The notes beneath the pieces are model-generated. The model saw nothing but the letters and a program-made list of their open reading frames with translations. It was not told the DNA's origin and searched no databases. A DNA stretch of 64,000 nt from Arenicola marina (Eukaryota > Annelida > Polychaeta > Arenicolidae), in NCBI GenBank assembly GCA_964019135.1, contig OZ025255.1, forward strand, positions 25,893,708-25,957,707, written 5' to 3'. The position numbers and the translations under genes are program-made. Shown piece after piece: positions 10,600-21,540 of this stretch. How positions within the stretch are numbered: the stretch's first letter is position 1; every line of letters begins with the position of its first letter.

Positions 10600-12700
10600 T
10601 AGACGTTTTAGTTAATGGTTTTGACAATAGCTCGCAATATTTGTAAGTGCAGAGTCTGCTTTAGTATATCTATTTCCCTGTTTCATGATCATTTCCCTTA
10701 GTGTTGACAAAAGAACCGCTTGACAAAATCGCCCGCGCACCATTGTGCAGCCATTTTCTTTCATCCAGTGCATGACGTCATATATAAATATTCAGGAGTT
10801 GTGAATCATCAGATTATCGTGTTTCCGGATCTGTCGCATATTTAATTATTTCCAGGAGTTGTTACCGACACCTTATAATAACAAGAGGTCATATTCGCAC
10901 TTGCTTTATGTACTTATGTGTTCCTTTGCCTGGAGTCTTTAAAGTTAATATTGCAACAGGGTGCGGAGAATGATGACGCAGACCGTCATCCACAGGTGTT
11001 ACGATATCGCGTTTAAATTGTTTGCGTTATGAATGTATGTGCGATTGTCTTGTATGCATGACGTTATGAATGATCCGCAAATTGTATGTCCGCTAGGTGG
11101 CGATAATAATATCTTTGGGTGAGTTCGCGTATGCGAGCAGAGTAGTCTGACGCCGCAGAGTGCATAACGCGGATATCTTGGTCCGATAGGGCGGTCGCGT
11201 GGTACCTTTTACTCCCAGACCTTACTCTCCACCCAGAGGAGGATCACAAGAATTTAAAACATGGCGTCCAGGCTCCACAATAAGTTAAATTAGTATAAAA
11301 TAGTATTTCGACCTGCAAACAAATCTGTAAATACTAATTTAACAACGAGAATACAATAATTAACACAAAGCGTATCCGTTGATTTATTTTATATTACTAT
11401 TTAATTATCTTCATGATTTGAGCAGTTCAGTGAGTGCAACATTTACGCGGATCGGGGATTTTGCGTTCAGTTTGTCTTTATCCACACGTGAGCGGAATGT
11501 ATGAGTACGCATGCTCCAAATTTCAGCGCGGATTACTCCGGTCGCATATCCGAACTCATAATTGATATGAAATGAAGCCCGGCCTCAGTCACTCGATAGC
11601 CGGCAACCTACACCAACGTCTCCAGTTATTCGTGGCCTAACCTCTTATTAAAGCAATATGCTTACATGCGCCATCTTAGATTTTGTATATTTTAGAATCA
11701 GGACCAAAAATATCTCAAAATTTATGATGCATATGCTTTATATCTCTTTGAGTCTGTAAAACAAATATTTCAACATAAAACTGCGCGGTTTATTTATATC
11801 GCGCCGGACGTGATAGCGAGCCGCGGTCGACATCACACACAAAATAGCGAACTGCGAACAGGCGCGCAGGGATATAAAGCCGGCCACTAACTTCGGCTTC
11901 GTTGACCAAAATGCTTCTCTCCGGAGAGCCCGCAGGCTTTCAATATTTAAATTCAAGACAGAATGTACTTATTTGACATGGAGAAGAGGTTGGTAATGCA
12001 AAAACTTACAAAATATATTGCTTTAAAACAAGAGGGTGAAGTATAATGACGGAAATGCACACACACGGACCTGAGAAGTCCCCTCGCTGCCATAACACAC
12101 AGAAACGGAAATATATACGGACATATGTAATGTGGTTGGCGACGCCGTTGAGTTTCATGTTAAAGTGCCATCTAGTATTGGCGTCCGAGATATTCGTTCG
12201 CTTTCGATGCCATTTCGCACACATGATGCCAGTGATATTGGGCCATTCCCCTCCCCACATGGTTGATCTGCCTTTGTTTAAGTAATCACCGCAAATTTGT
12301 GAACGTTTGACAACAGTAAAAGTTAAATGACCAATAAACCGAAAAGCAGTAAATCTGTTAAAAACTCTAAAAACACTGAGACCACGAAACTTCTGCGGCT
12401 CTCTTAGTAGAATACTGTCAAACAAACTCTCGAACAAACCAACCTAGCTCTCTAGCCTCAGTATTAAGGGAGATCCATTCCGAAGCAGGTTTGGGTGTCT
12501 GTACCCAGCTGGTGTCTTGACCTCGAAAAGGTGACCATGATATGCGTCAATAGCTTCTACGTCATTTCTTACGTCCCCATGTGAAGCTTTTGCGAGTTTT
12601 ATACGCCGTTAACGAACTTGACCGAATTTATTTCAAAGACGCATCGATGTGGCAAGTACGCTACAGGAAGAAATGTTACATTTTGCGACTAGCAGAAAGC
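10600..12700. other. Noncoding region, no gene recognised
   Basis: Open frames are short and lack family features. At 11,040-11,105 a segment (CTTGTATGCATGACGTTATG, then CGCTAGGTGGCGA) is the inverted match of 13,605-13,670, which points to a MITE fragment. The stretch at 12,140-12,260 shares the CACACATGATG repeat core with 775-860. Confidence 0.4.
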
Positions 12701-12805
12701 GCTCAGGCAGACACAGAATGTGAGAAAACGGACAGACGGATATATGACGGATCATCGTAGATCTCCGTCATTAGATTTCCGTCATAACGAGACTCGTCAC
12801 CCGGG

Positions 12806-12910
12806 GATGCGCGGTCCAATCGGGATCGATATGGTCTGATCGGGATTCGAGGGGTCTGATCGGGATCCGAAGGGTCCAATCGGGATCCGAAGGGTTTAAT
12901 CGGGATACGT
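12806..12910. repeat. 20-bp minisatellite
   Basis: Five copies of a 20-bp unit of the form GGTCTGATCGGGATCCGAAG with single-base changes. Confidence 0.85.
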
Positions 12911-13478
12911 ACACTGTAGGCACTATATGCACTGTGCATGTACATTCTAGTCATTGAAAATGTACATCGGAGGCGCTTCTCACGTAGAAGGAGCGGTTCA
13001 CGGTAGGGGGCCGTTCGTTCTGCAATTTACCTAATCGTTTTGTTTGCTGTATATATTAATATATGTATCTACATTACTACAGTGGTGGGGGTATGCCGAT
13101 CATGCCATAGAGAGCATTTAAAGAGAGGGAAATGTGCGCGATTTTGAAGTCTATGACGTCACAACTGCGAAGACATTTTTATAATTTGACTTGTGTCACA
13201 TATGCGTATAAGGAAGTCGTGTTCCCAAATCACGAGAAACAAATTTCTTTATTCCCAGGTCACTACGAATAGAATGGAGAATTCCCGGCATACAATGGAA
13301 GGGACGGATACATGATTTAAAAAAGCCACTTCCCCATTAACGGTTATTTCATATTAATATTTTTAGTTCACGATTAATGAAAATCCTTGATCACGACGGT
13401 CGGGTAATATCCCATTTCCAGTTCATGAATTACTTTCCCTTATTCCCAGTTCACGGTGAAATGAAATGCCCATTGCCT

Positions 13479-13495
13479 CCCCCCCCCCCCCCCCT
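13479..13495. repeat. Poly-C tract
   Basis: An uninterrupted run of about 16 C just left of the MITE-like element. Confidence 0.85.
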
Positions 13496-13505
13496 CCACC
13501 GTTAT

Positions 13506-13884
13506 GCCTGGTTTACACGGTACGATCATTCTTCCAATAACCGTAACAACGGTCGAAGCATCGGTCAACAGGTCAAACCTTGTACCAGCTGATTCAACAA
13601 CTATCACTCTCGCCACCTAGCGACCATACCATTCGAGCATCATTCATAACGTCATGCATACAAGCCGCACAGTACAATATCAACGTGATCATCTCAACAC
13701 TGATTGGCTAAAATGCTCGACGCTGATGGGCTGACAATTCCCAAATCGTGGAGTTGATCAAAACTTTGCAACATGCGCTAAACATACAATGCGTGGAAAA
13801 CCGGCCATCCAATTGCACAGTTCGTCGAAAAGTTGATTTGTTTCAATGAACTTTACAACGTATTGCATCGTGTGAACAGGGGAT
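13506..13884. mobile_element. MITE-like element, about 380 bp
   Basis: The left end (CCTGGTTTACACGGTACGAT) and the inverted right end (CCTGTTCACACGATGCAAT) are similar, as in a terminal inverted repeat. There is no coding capacity. Its internal CGCCACCTAGCGACC...ATAACGTCATGCAT segment recurs inverted at 11,040-11,105. The right end is also present at the far end of the window (63,800-63,840 inverted), so the element belongs to the inverted duplication. No target duplication was established. Confidence 0.5.
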
Positions 13885-14589
13885 AGGGAACGCGTAGGGG
13901 AAAATGGGTCACCCAGGGTTGCCTGTGAGGGAGTGTGTGTGACAGGGAGGAGTGGGGAAGTGTGATCACGTGACGTATATGACGGTCATCGCTGTTATTG
14001 CATATAAAAGCTTGAATTGGAACGCCAAGACCGATTCCCTAAACATTCATGTAGCCAGGACACTTAGCCTGTCGATTTACATTCCCCATATTGGCGAAAA
14101 AAAACTTTTGGCCAATAATAACGCAATACAACCAAGTAACCACAATAACCGATCATTTAGAAGTGATGGTTATAGTCGTAGCGCTTAGAAAGCAGCCTTC
14201 AGAGGCAACATTTAGGAACAGGATAGGATTAAAAATGTAGTATGTAGAATTTTGGCCCGGATCCCCTACCATAGATTTAATCTCAAGTTACTTTCATTTG
14301 TATTCAACTTGTACGAGTTTGACGTTGATGCATTGATTTAAAATTAAAATAATTATTATTAAAATAACCGTATTTCAGCAAGAAAAAGTGCTTTGCTTTA
14401 TTTCAGCCCAGAATCTTTTACTTCGGCAACGAAGGTCAGCTCTCTGCTTCAGCGCCCATGTACATTTGTTAAGGTATCACGTAACAAACAGGAACAAATA
14501 TAAAACGCTTCAATACAGGTGGCAGCACCGCAATTGCGCGATATTGTGGTGGGCCACATGACCCCGATGGGTCATGTTCCCCTACTTTC

Positions 14590-14720
14590 ATGGTACTCGG
14601 ATCCCTTACAAATACCCTGCTTGAACTCTCATTCCCTCCATATACTCTTCTGGTAGTCTCATCCTATCCATATATATATTCTCCTGCCACTCTCATTCCT
14701 TTCATATACCATCCTGGCAC
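14590..14720. repeat. About 36-bp pyrimidine-rich tandem repeat, left arm only
   Basis: Three to four degenerate units of the form CTCTCATTCCCTCCATATAC. The right arm has unrelated sequence at the matching place. Confidence 0.6.
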
Positions 14721-15279
14721 TGTCATTCCCCTATCCGTAGAAAACGCCACACGGCGCTGCGCCATACGCAGACGTTCGCATGTCAACCGAATAGATGCTA
14801 GCATATGTCGGTATAAGGACCGCATCACAGATAACACAAAATCCGCATGACAGAAAATACAAAATCTGCACCACAGGTAACACGCAAACGACGCGCCGCA
14901 AGCTTTAACAACGCCACGCCGCCAGATTGTGCTATTGGGGTGGGGCTATTAGTGAACACAGCCATAATAATCTGAGCCATTTACTTTGTAGACAATGCTT
15001 TTTTAACAGTTTAGTGTTCGACGCTAATTGTTGACTCGTCAGGGACCCGAAAGCCATTTGAGCCTACAGTCATGCAAAGTTTGATTTGGTTTAATGTTCA
15101 AAATTCTTGTTGGTACTAAAAACTGAACGTTTAGTTTTACAAGATTATTATGCCTCAATATAATATTATTATATCGAACTGATCGTTGCAGCCTCGGATA
15201 ATGAAAATTGGCGGGGTGCTAAAAACTTGATGACACGCCAATAAAATGGCCTAACTGTGACATTCCACTAATATTGTAT

Positions 15280-15480
15280 TACCTTCATCATAACCCATAG
15301 CCCGTCATACTATATCAAATATTATAGCTTCACCATCAGCCCTAGCACGGTATATTATAACCAACATCATTACCTTCACCATCATCCTTAGAACGATATA
15401 ATGTAACAACCAGTATTAATTTCACCATTAGCCCTAGCACGGTATATTACAACATATAGTATTACCTTCGCCTATCATGA
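15280..15480. repeat. About 55-bp repeat, left arm
   Basis: Three to four units with TTCACCATNAGCCCTAGCACGG-type core and GGTATATTATAAC. The partner (58,550-58,845) has five to six. Confidence 0.75.
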
Positions 15481-15654
15481 CAAAGATATAAGATATTGAC
15501 TGCCTTCGGTTCTTGCTGAAATAAACCACATTGAATCAGAATATAGAAAATGATATAGAGGGTGCCTAATGTGCCTGCGCTATATGACAAAATTAAAGAC
15601 AAAAATATGCAATTACTTAGGCTTTGAATAAAGGATATTGCTATATATCTGCAG

Positions 15655-15796
15655 CTATGCTGGTGCTATACTTCATCGATTGGCTTCACTTCGACCGTGA
15701 CCTAGCCACTGCTCTCTACAATGGATTTGTCATCCTCGTTTTCACAACCCCCATCTTGGGGACGATACTGGCCTATAGCTACTGGGGAAGATTTAA
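15655..15796 (+). CDS. SLC15 left copy, helix 1-2 exon
   Basis: This 142-nt exon reads AMLVLYFIDWLHFDRDLATA followed by LYNGFVILVF and ILAYSYWGRF. It aligns with the region that in vertebrate PEPT1 carries His57 (LYH) and the ADSWLG loop. Here the His is Asn (codon AAT) and the Asp of ADS is Tyr; the right copy has CAT and GAT at these positions. Borders are GCAG before and GTGAGC after. Confidence 0.85.
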
Positions 15797-16187
15797 GTGA
15801 GCTCCCAGTCAGCTAAATATAGTAGCCCCATGATGAGTGTGCGTAAGTCATGCACTATACTGTATCAACTTCTCATTACAGATTTATCGACGTTAAAGCA
15901 GATATTTAATTAAGTTCTGCCGTCTCGCGCATCGCCTAATGCAAGCTTGTTTTGGGGGTTACCAATTTAAAAGGCTAGCCGCCTTGAACTTGGGGCACAT
16001 GCCCTTTAACAGATGAGTCCCAAAGCCTGATTTTATAGGATGTCTCTGAACTGTTACTACTTCTCTCATTCACTGCTGCATTGTAGGCTGCGAAATATCA
16101 GTATTATTGTTAAGATCTTGTTAAGTCCTGCGTGTTACCCTTGTCAATTGTGGATTTTTTATGTTCCTGTATTGGCGCTGTTTCCAG

Positions 16188-16265
16188 GACCATTGCAATC
16201 CTGTCTGTGGTACACTTTATGGGGATCGCTATCATGACGTTCACAGCCTTCCCACCGCCCAACTG
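16188..16265 (+). CDS. SLC15 left copy, helix 3 exon at the edge of the minisatellite
   Basis: This 78-nt exon reads TIAILSVVHFMGIAIMTF and ends with PPPN plus two bases of a Trp codon at GTAAGT. The acceptor is a normal TTTCCAG. Its last 17-18 bases and its donor are the repeat unit of the following minisatellite. Confidence 0.85.
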
Positions 16266-17420
16266 GTAAGTGATCTACAGCAGAGCACTGGGCGAGTAAC
16301 AAACTGGGACCCCCCACCTTCCCGCCGCCCAACTGGTAAGTGATCTACAGCAGAGCAGTGGGCGAGTAACAAACTCGGACCCCCCCCCCCCTTCCCGCCG
16401 CCCAACTGGTAAGTGATCTACAGCAGAGCACTGGGCGAGTAACAAACTCGGACCCCCCCCCCACTTCCCGCGGCCCAACTGGTAAGTGATCTACAGCAGA
16501 GCAGTGGTCGAGTAACAAACTCGGACCCCCCCCCCCCCGTTTCCGCCGCCCAACTGGTAAGTGATCTACAGCAGAGCACTGGGCGAGTAACAAACTCGGA
16601 CCCCCCCCCCCACTTCCCGCGGCCCAACTGGTAAGTGATCTACAGCAGAGCACTGGTCGAGTAACAAACTCGGACCCCCCCCCCCACTTCCCGCGGCCCA
16701 ACTGGTAAGTGATCTACAGCAGAGCACTGGTCGAGTAACAAACTCGGACCCCCCCCCCCCGTTTCCGCCGCCCAACTGGTAAGTGATCTACAGCAGAGCA
16801 CTGGGCGAGTAACAAACTCGGACCCCCCCCCCCACTTCCCGCGGCCCAACTGGTAAGTGATCTACAGCAGAGCACTGGTCGAGTAACAAACTCGGACCCC
16901 CCCCCCCCCGTTTCCGCCGCCCAACTGGTAAGTGATCTACAGCAGAGCACTGGGCGAGTAACAAACTCGGACCCCCCCCCCCCTTCCCGCCGCCCAACTG
17001 GTAAGTGATCTACAGCAGAGCACTGGGCGAGTAACAAACTCGGACCCCCCCCCCCCCCTTCCCGTCGCCCAACTGGTAAGTGATCTACAGCAGAGCACTG
17101 GGCGAGTAACAAACTCGGACCCCCCCCCCCCCCACTTCCCGCGGCCCAACTGGTAAGTGATCTACAGCAGAGCACTGGGCGAGTAGCAAACTCGGACCCC
17201 CCCCACCCCCTTCCCGCCGCCCAACTGGTAAGTGATCTACAGCAGAGCACTGGGCGAGTAACAAACTCGGACCCCCCCCCCCCCCCTTCCCGCCGCCCAA
17301 CTGGTAAGTGATCTACAGCAGAGCACTGGGCGAGTAACAAACTCGCCCCCCCCCCCTTCCAGCCGCCCAACTGTTAAGTGATCTACAGCAGAGCACTGGG
17401 CGAGCAACAAACTCCGACCC
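16248..17420 (+). repeat. About 74-bp minisatellite amplifying an SLC15 splice donor, 16 copies
   Basis: Each unit contains CCGCCCAACTGGTAAGTGAT, which is the end of the upstream exon plus its 5' splice site, then ACAGCAGAGCACTGGGCGAG, AACAAACTCGGA and a C run of 7 to 17 bases. I count 16 units. The last one (near 17,370) has GTTAAGT instead of GGTAAGT. Unit length varies between 72 and 76 through the C run. Long minus-strand frames in this array come from the repeat. Confidence 0.95.
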
Positions 17421-17470
17421 CCCCCCCGCCCCCATCAGTTGCTGCAGCGTAAGTGGGGGGGGGGGGTGAA
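17421..17470. other. Deletion junction of the left SLC15 copy
   Basis: After the array the sequence jumps to CTGCAGCGTA followed by a G run, which in the right arm lies at about 55,680-55,700. The right-arm segment from there to the array (about 1.5 kb, containing two SLC15 exons) is absent here. The junction lies between C-rich and G-rich runs. Confidence 0.75.
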
Positions 17471-19519
17471 TTTGCGACCTGTGGCTATTGAAATCTAAAC
17501 AGTTAATTATTGCTCCACTGTTCGACTGTAATTTTTTGTCTATATTGCTTCCACTTCCTTTGGCACACAGCTTATGTGCAATGTTTCCGGACTAGTTGCT
17601 ACCCTTTGGCTTTTGGCGTCACTGCAACATTGGTCCTGATTGGAACAGGTGAGCTGGAACGTAAATAGGCATTAGGCAGTAGCCAGGAACTTCTGTTCAA
17701 ATTGACCGAATGGGATTGGGCCTTTAACTACACAATAGTATTAACAATGGCAGACATATAAATGCAACCAAATCTGATCCATCTGTTTTGCAACACATAT
17801 GAATATATATATATCTCCTCTATGTCAAACCTCGCAGTGACAGCTCTGTAACGTCGCCAAACTCACTGTTACCTAGAGTCCTGCATGCAAGTAGCGCGGT
17901 ATACGCTCGAATCATCCATTTTACTTCTACGTGTATTTGTAAATGCTGACTCAAGGTTGTATTGTTTTCAGGGCTCTTTATTGGCGGAAGCAGTTTGTAC
18001 AAGAAGGTTCCTCCGACGGGTAACGTGATCGGGCGATTTATGTCATGTCTCAGGGTGAGTCGGCTCGGTTACTTGGCATTTCAAGCATGCTGATTCAGAG
18101 CGACGCTTTACATATGGTTAATTAAACACGACGTCCTACTATATTGGTAAATGCGGGTATCGGCTAAAAAGATATGCAATAGGCATGATCAGAATAAGTG
18201 TTATCTTTTCGAAAAAGGCACCTCAAAGATTGCCAACAACTTGTTGCGTTGATTTATCGATATTTATGAAACATTCCTCATCAACAGTTTATTTTATTGC
18301 CAAACACCAATCTTTGTGTGCACATTCCGGTGCCTGTTTTTGCTTAATATATTATCTCTGTGCATGCAGCGAGCGATAAAGAACCGCTGGAACTGTACGA
18401 GAAAAGGTTGCAATAAACACTGGCTGGATCATGCTGAAGATGAGTATGAGGTAAGGCCGGCTGACCTTCTGATGACCTGACCTTAATTACGCCAGCCAAG
18501 AGAGGGTTTAAATGTGTGTCACATGATCGTGTACAATTACATACCAAACTCGGAATCAACCAATGAAGTAAGAATTTTCGACATGCTGGTCTAAACTAAG
18601 GTGTACAAGCCAACTAGACACAGCATCAGGTTTGTTTTATGTATTTACTTATTAAGTTATTTTATCATGTGCCCCTACTGCTTATACACAGCCAATTCAT
18701 ATATAATCATATTTGTGTGAGGTTTAAGGCATGCTAAGTGGTATATTTGCATAATCAGATATATCTCATATATGTCATCGTGTCACGAAGCGAGCATATT
18801 TGTGTTGCAGATGATTTACATTGATGAGATGAAGAACGTCTTTCGCCTTGTGACATTGCTTTTGCCGCTTCCTATGTTCTCGGCTCTCGTTTTTCAGCAG
18901 GTAACAACCAGTTGTTTTCTACACAAATTGTGCACTAATGCCCCCGGCCCCTCTCATCCTCCAGGCTAAAAACTGAAAACTTGTCTTGTTTGATGAAAAC
19001 TGTCTGAAATAAGACCCTGAACGACAAACGTATTATTCTTTATAATCGGTCAGTATAATTGCTGATATGTATTACTGGTGTACTCTACAGTGATATATAG
19101 CATTCGCATGGAAGACATTAGATGTTCTGATCCTAGGTTTAAATATACATGTCGACCAGATGCGCAAAATGATGTAATATCATTTCAGGGTTCCCGATGG
19201 ACTCTGCAGGCAAGAGCAATGGATCTCTCGTTCGTAAGCGAATATCAATTCATAATACATTTCACACATCTTTTTCGGAGAAGGTAGATGAAACTGTTCT
19301 TTCGCTACGCTTTCAAACGGATAGTAGCTAGACAAAAAACCGCCTTTGACTACAATATTTATTTCATTTTCGGTTCCAGAAATCTCTGATTGCGCCATCG
19401 CACCGCCATTTGGTGTAGAAATTATGTAAATAAGTTCGACCGTTGTTATCAATCATGTGGCGCTATATCCTTCTGGTTATCCGTCTCTCCTCTTGTGTTA
19501 CCCTTGTGACCTGGTGTAG

Positions 19520-19651
19520 GGGCAGATTGGGCTGTGGCAGGTGCCACCCGGGCAGATGCAGGCCCTGAACGCCTTCTTCATGGTTATCGTTGTGCCTGTG
19601 TTTGACCTGGTCATCGTACCCGCTCTGTACCCGGTGCAACTTTCTTACAAG
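19520..19651 (+). CDS. SLC15 left copy, helix 8 exon with one-base insertion
   Basis: The exon starts GQIGLWQVPPGQMQALNAFF and runs into helix 8. It is 132 nt against 131 nt in the right copy: the left has GTCATCGTACCC where the right has GTCATCTACCC. The right reading gives VIYPL, as in vertebrate PEPT proteins (VVYPL), and joins the next exon in frame; the left reading shifts frame and would end in the following exon. The donor here (AAG|GTAGGC) is normal. Confidence 0.8.
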
Positions 19652-20253
19652 GTAGGCCTCGAAGGTCATGAAGGTAGCTGGTTATGGAGGTAGTTGGTAA
19701 TGGTGATTGGTAAATATCGGCGTGAAGGGTATTTGGGGGACAGGTGGGCATTTTACTGCACATGGGTATTAGGATGGGCCTGTGTGGGTATAGATTATTG
19801 GCAATATCGCAAATTATGAGGACATCTGACTTTATTGCACTATCCCACCCGGATATCTCTATCCAATTAACTTTTCTTCATATTTATGGCTACTTACATT
19901 GCTTCTGTCGTTTCCAGACCACTACAGAGGATGGTTGCCGGTATGGTGTTTGCATCTCTCGCCTTTGTAGCAGCTGGAATCCTCCAAATAGACATGGATG
20001 TAAGTCCAAATTGATTGCTTTACTGAATAAGTATGTTTTAATTTTAGTCTGGTATCTCAAATGATAGTACTGATAAGTATATATTTGTCAATCTCCAAAG
20101 TCTGATGCAAGTTAAATTCAAATAGCCAGACCCTCAAACGAACACATGAGGTCTACATGAATTGGTGATACGTTTGTTGCCAAAGATGACCTCAATTTTC
20201 ATGGGAAATTGTATACAGTTAGTTCGATTTTGATTTTATTTGCTCTTCCGTAG

Positions 20254-20367
20254 AACCATAGAGATGATTTCCCGGCTGCGCTGGCTTCCGTTAAGGTGAT
20301 CAACACTTTGCCTTGCCATGTGAACCTGGAGAGTAACTTCACGAATTCCGTCATGTCTCCTTCCCAG
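20254..20367 (+). CDS. SLC15 left copy, first exon of the large extracellular loop
   Basis: This 114-nt exon (NHRDDFPAALASVKVINTLP onward) holds the two Asn-linked glycosylation-type sites NFT and NSV/NST-like context and ends at CCCAG|GTGATC. Reading past the donor gives a stop on the left (TAA after SYT) but none for another 50 codons on the right, so the intron begins here. It lies between helices 9 and 10. Confidence 0.65.
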
Positions 20368-20444
20368 GTGATCATAGAAGCAAACCCGATGGCTAGCTAC
20401 ACATAACCTTTAACCGCCGTTGCGTGGTGTTACGTATTGGATTG

Positions 20445-20890
20445 CAGGCCAGAGGGAGACCGGCCGCCTCAAGCTACTGGCATGGTGGCCCTACGCAAGC
20501 CAGCTTTTACCGCTGCTGTTGGCCGGATGCAAATTTCAAGATTCTTGAAAAACTGTCAAATCAGTTTTAATTTCTTGCAACATTATAGTTTTCAAGAATA
20601 ACACAAAATTAACGAGCTTTGTGTATTTAATACATCAAAAAACATCTTGTACCCTTTCGAAAAAAGTTATAATTGTGACAGAACTCTTTCTTTTCATCAC
20701 ATGATTTCATGTATTATTAGCCTTAGGTTGGATCCCAGCACTAATTTGTAGAAATGCGCCACGCATTTGTCCTATCAATTTGCGCGGGGCCGCCCTGGCG
20801 AAAATGCATTGAGGACGTAGGCGACAACAGATATATAATGAAGCCCTAGCGGCAGAAGGTGCGGCCGCCTGTGTACCCTAGCATTGCCAT
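20445..20890. mobile_element. MITE-like repeat, left-arm intron copy
   Basis: A noncoding element marked by CTACGCAAGCCAGCTTTTAC, GAATAACACAAAATTAACGAG, GCACTAATTTGTAGAAATGC and TTGTCGCCTACGTCC (inverted). The same modules occur at 52,120-52,500 (partner arm), partly at 32,930-33,200, and split at 37,740-37,916 plus 40,975-41,145. No transposase or clean terminal repeats were found. Confidence 0.65.
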
Positions 20891-21089
20891 AGGGCTGTTG
20901 ACACCGGTTGTCTGCAAGTAATCCATATTAATTTTGGAAAACTAAGAACCTTCATTTTGGTGTCTACTACTAGGTTTTAGGGGGCGTTGACAACCAAGTT
21001 CGGAAATTAGGACAGCAGGAACTCATATTGCATACTTCTATGTATCTGGTAATCGTACCGTATTATTATATTATTTAAATTTATTCCAG

Positions 21090-21266
21090 ATTTCGACAAA
21101 GTATGAAGTTGAGCCGGGCTACGAACAAGTCAGACTGACACTGAAGGCTGCCACGTGTGCATGTATGCCCGAGGGAGCCACAGCCGTCTATGACATCACA
21201 CTGCTGCGCCATACAGCATACGGATTGGCCGTGTCGTGGCGCCACAACTCGCTGGCATTAGACGTG
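21090..21266 (+). CDS. SLC15 left copy, extracellular loop exon
   Basis: A 177-nt exon reading ISTKYEVEPGYEQVRLTLKA, then CACMPEGATAVYDITLLRHT, to LALDV at GTAAGC. It is open in both copies (the right has CAYIPEGAT). It fits the beta-rich loop between helices 9 and 10, which is the least conserved part of the family. Confidence 0.75.
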
Positions 21267-21540
21267 GTAAGCAAGTCGCCAGTCACGTTGAATATGGAAT
21301 GTGTCTTTTTAATTCATTCTGCTTCGGCTGGTTAATTTCTTAAGACGAAGATACGATTTTCGTCTTATGTCGGTGGGTTTTCGGCGTATCTGTATGTCTG
21401 TCTCGCCACGCATTGTCTGTCGAATACATATATATCGACTTCCAAATTTACCAACAGATAACAAATGGCCACCGTCAGGTTATGTTCGTAGATGGGTGAT
21501 GTAGGTAAAATGTAGGTATTTTACATACATCGCCCTATTA

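Noticed and set aside
12006..12437. 143-residue minus-strand frame
   Set aside because: No domain, odd composition, and an overlapping open frame on the other strand. It overlaps a dispersed repeat.
16275..17370. Several minus-strand open frames of 67-218 residues
   Set aside because: They repeat the same phrase (CSAVDHLPVGRR) with each 74-bp unit and shift frame with the length of the C run; they are minisatellite artefacts.
16248..17420. CRISPR-like array
   Set aside because: Units are contiguous with no variable spacers, in an animal intron.
20368..20410. TAA after SYT taken as a nonsense mutation in the left SLC15 copy
   Set aside because: The codon lies after the CCCAG|GTGATC donor, in the intron, so it does not affect the protein.
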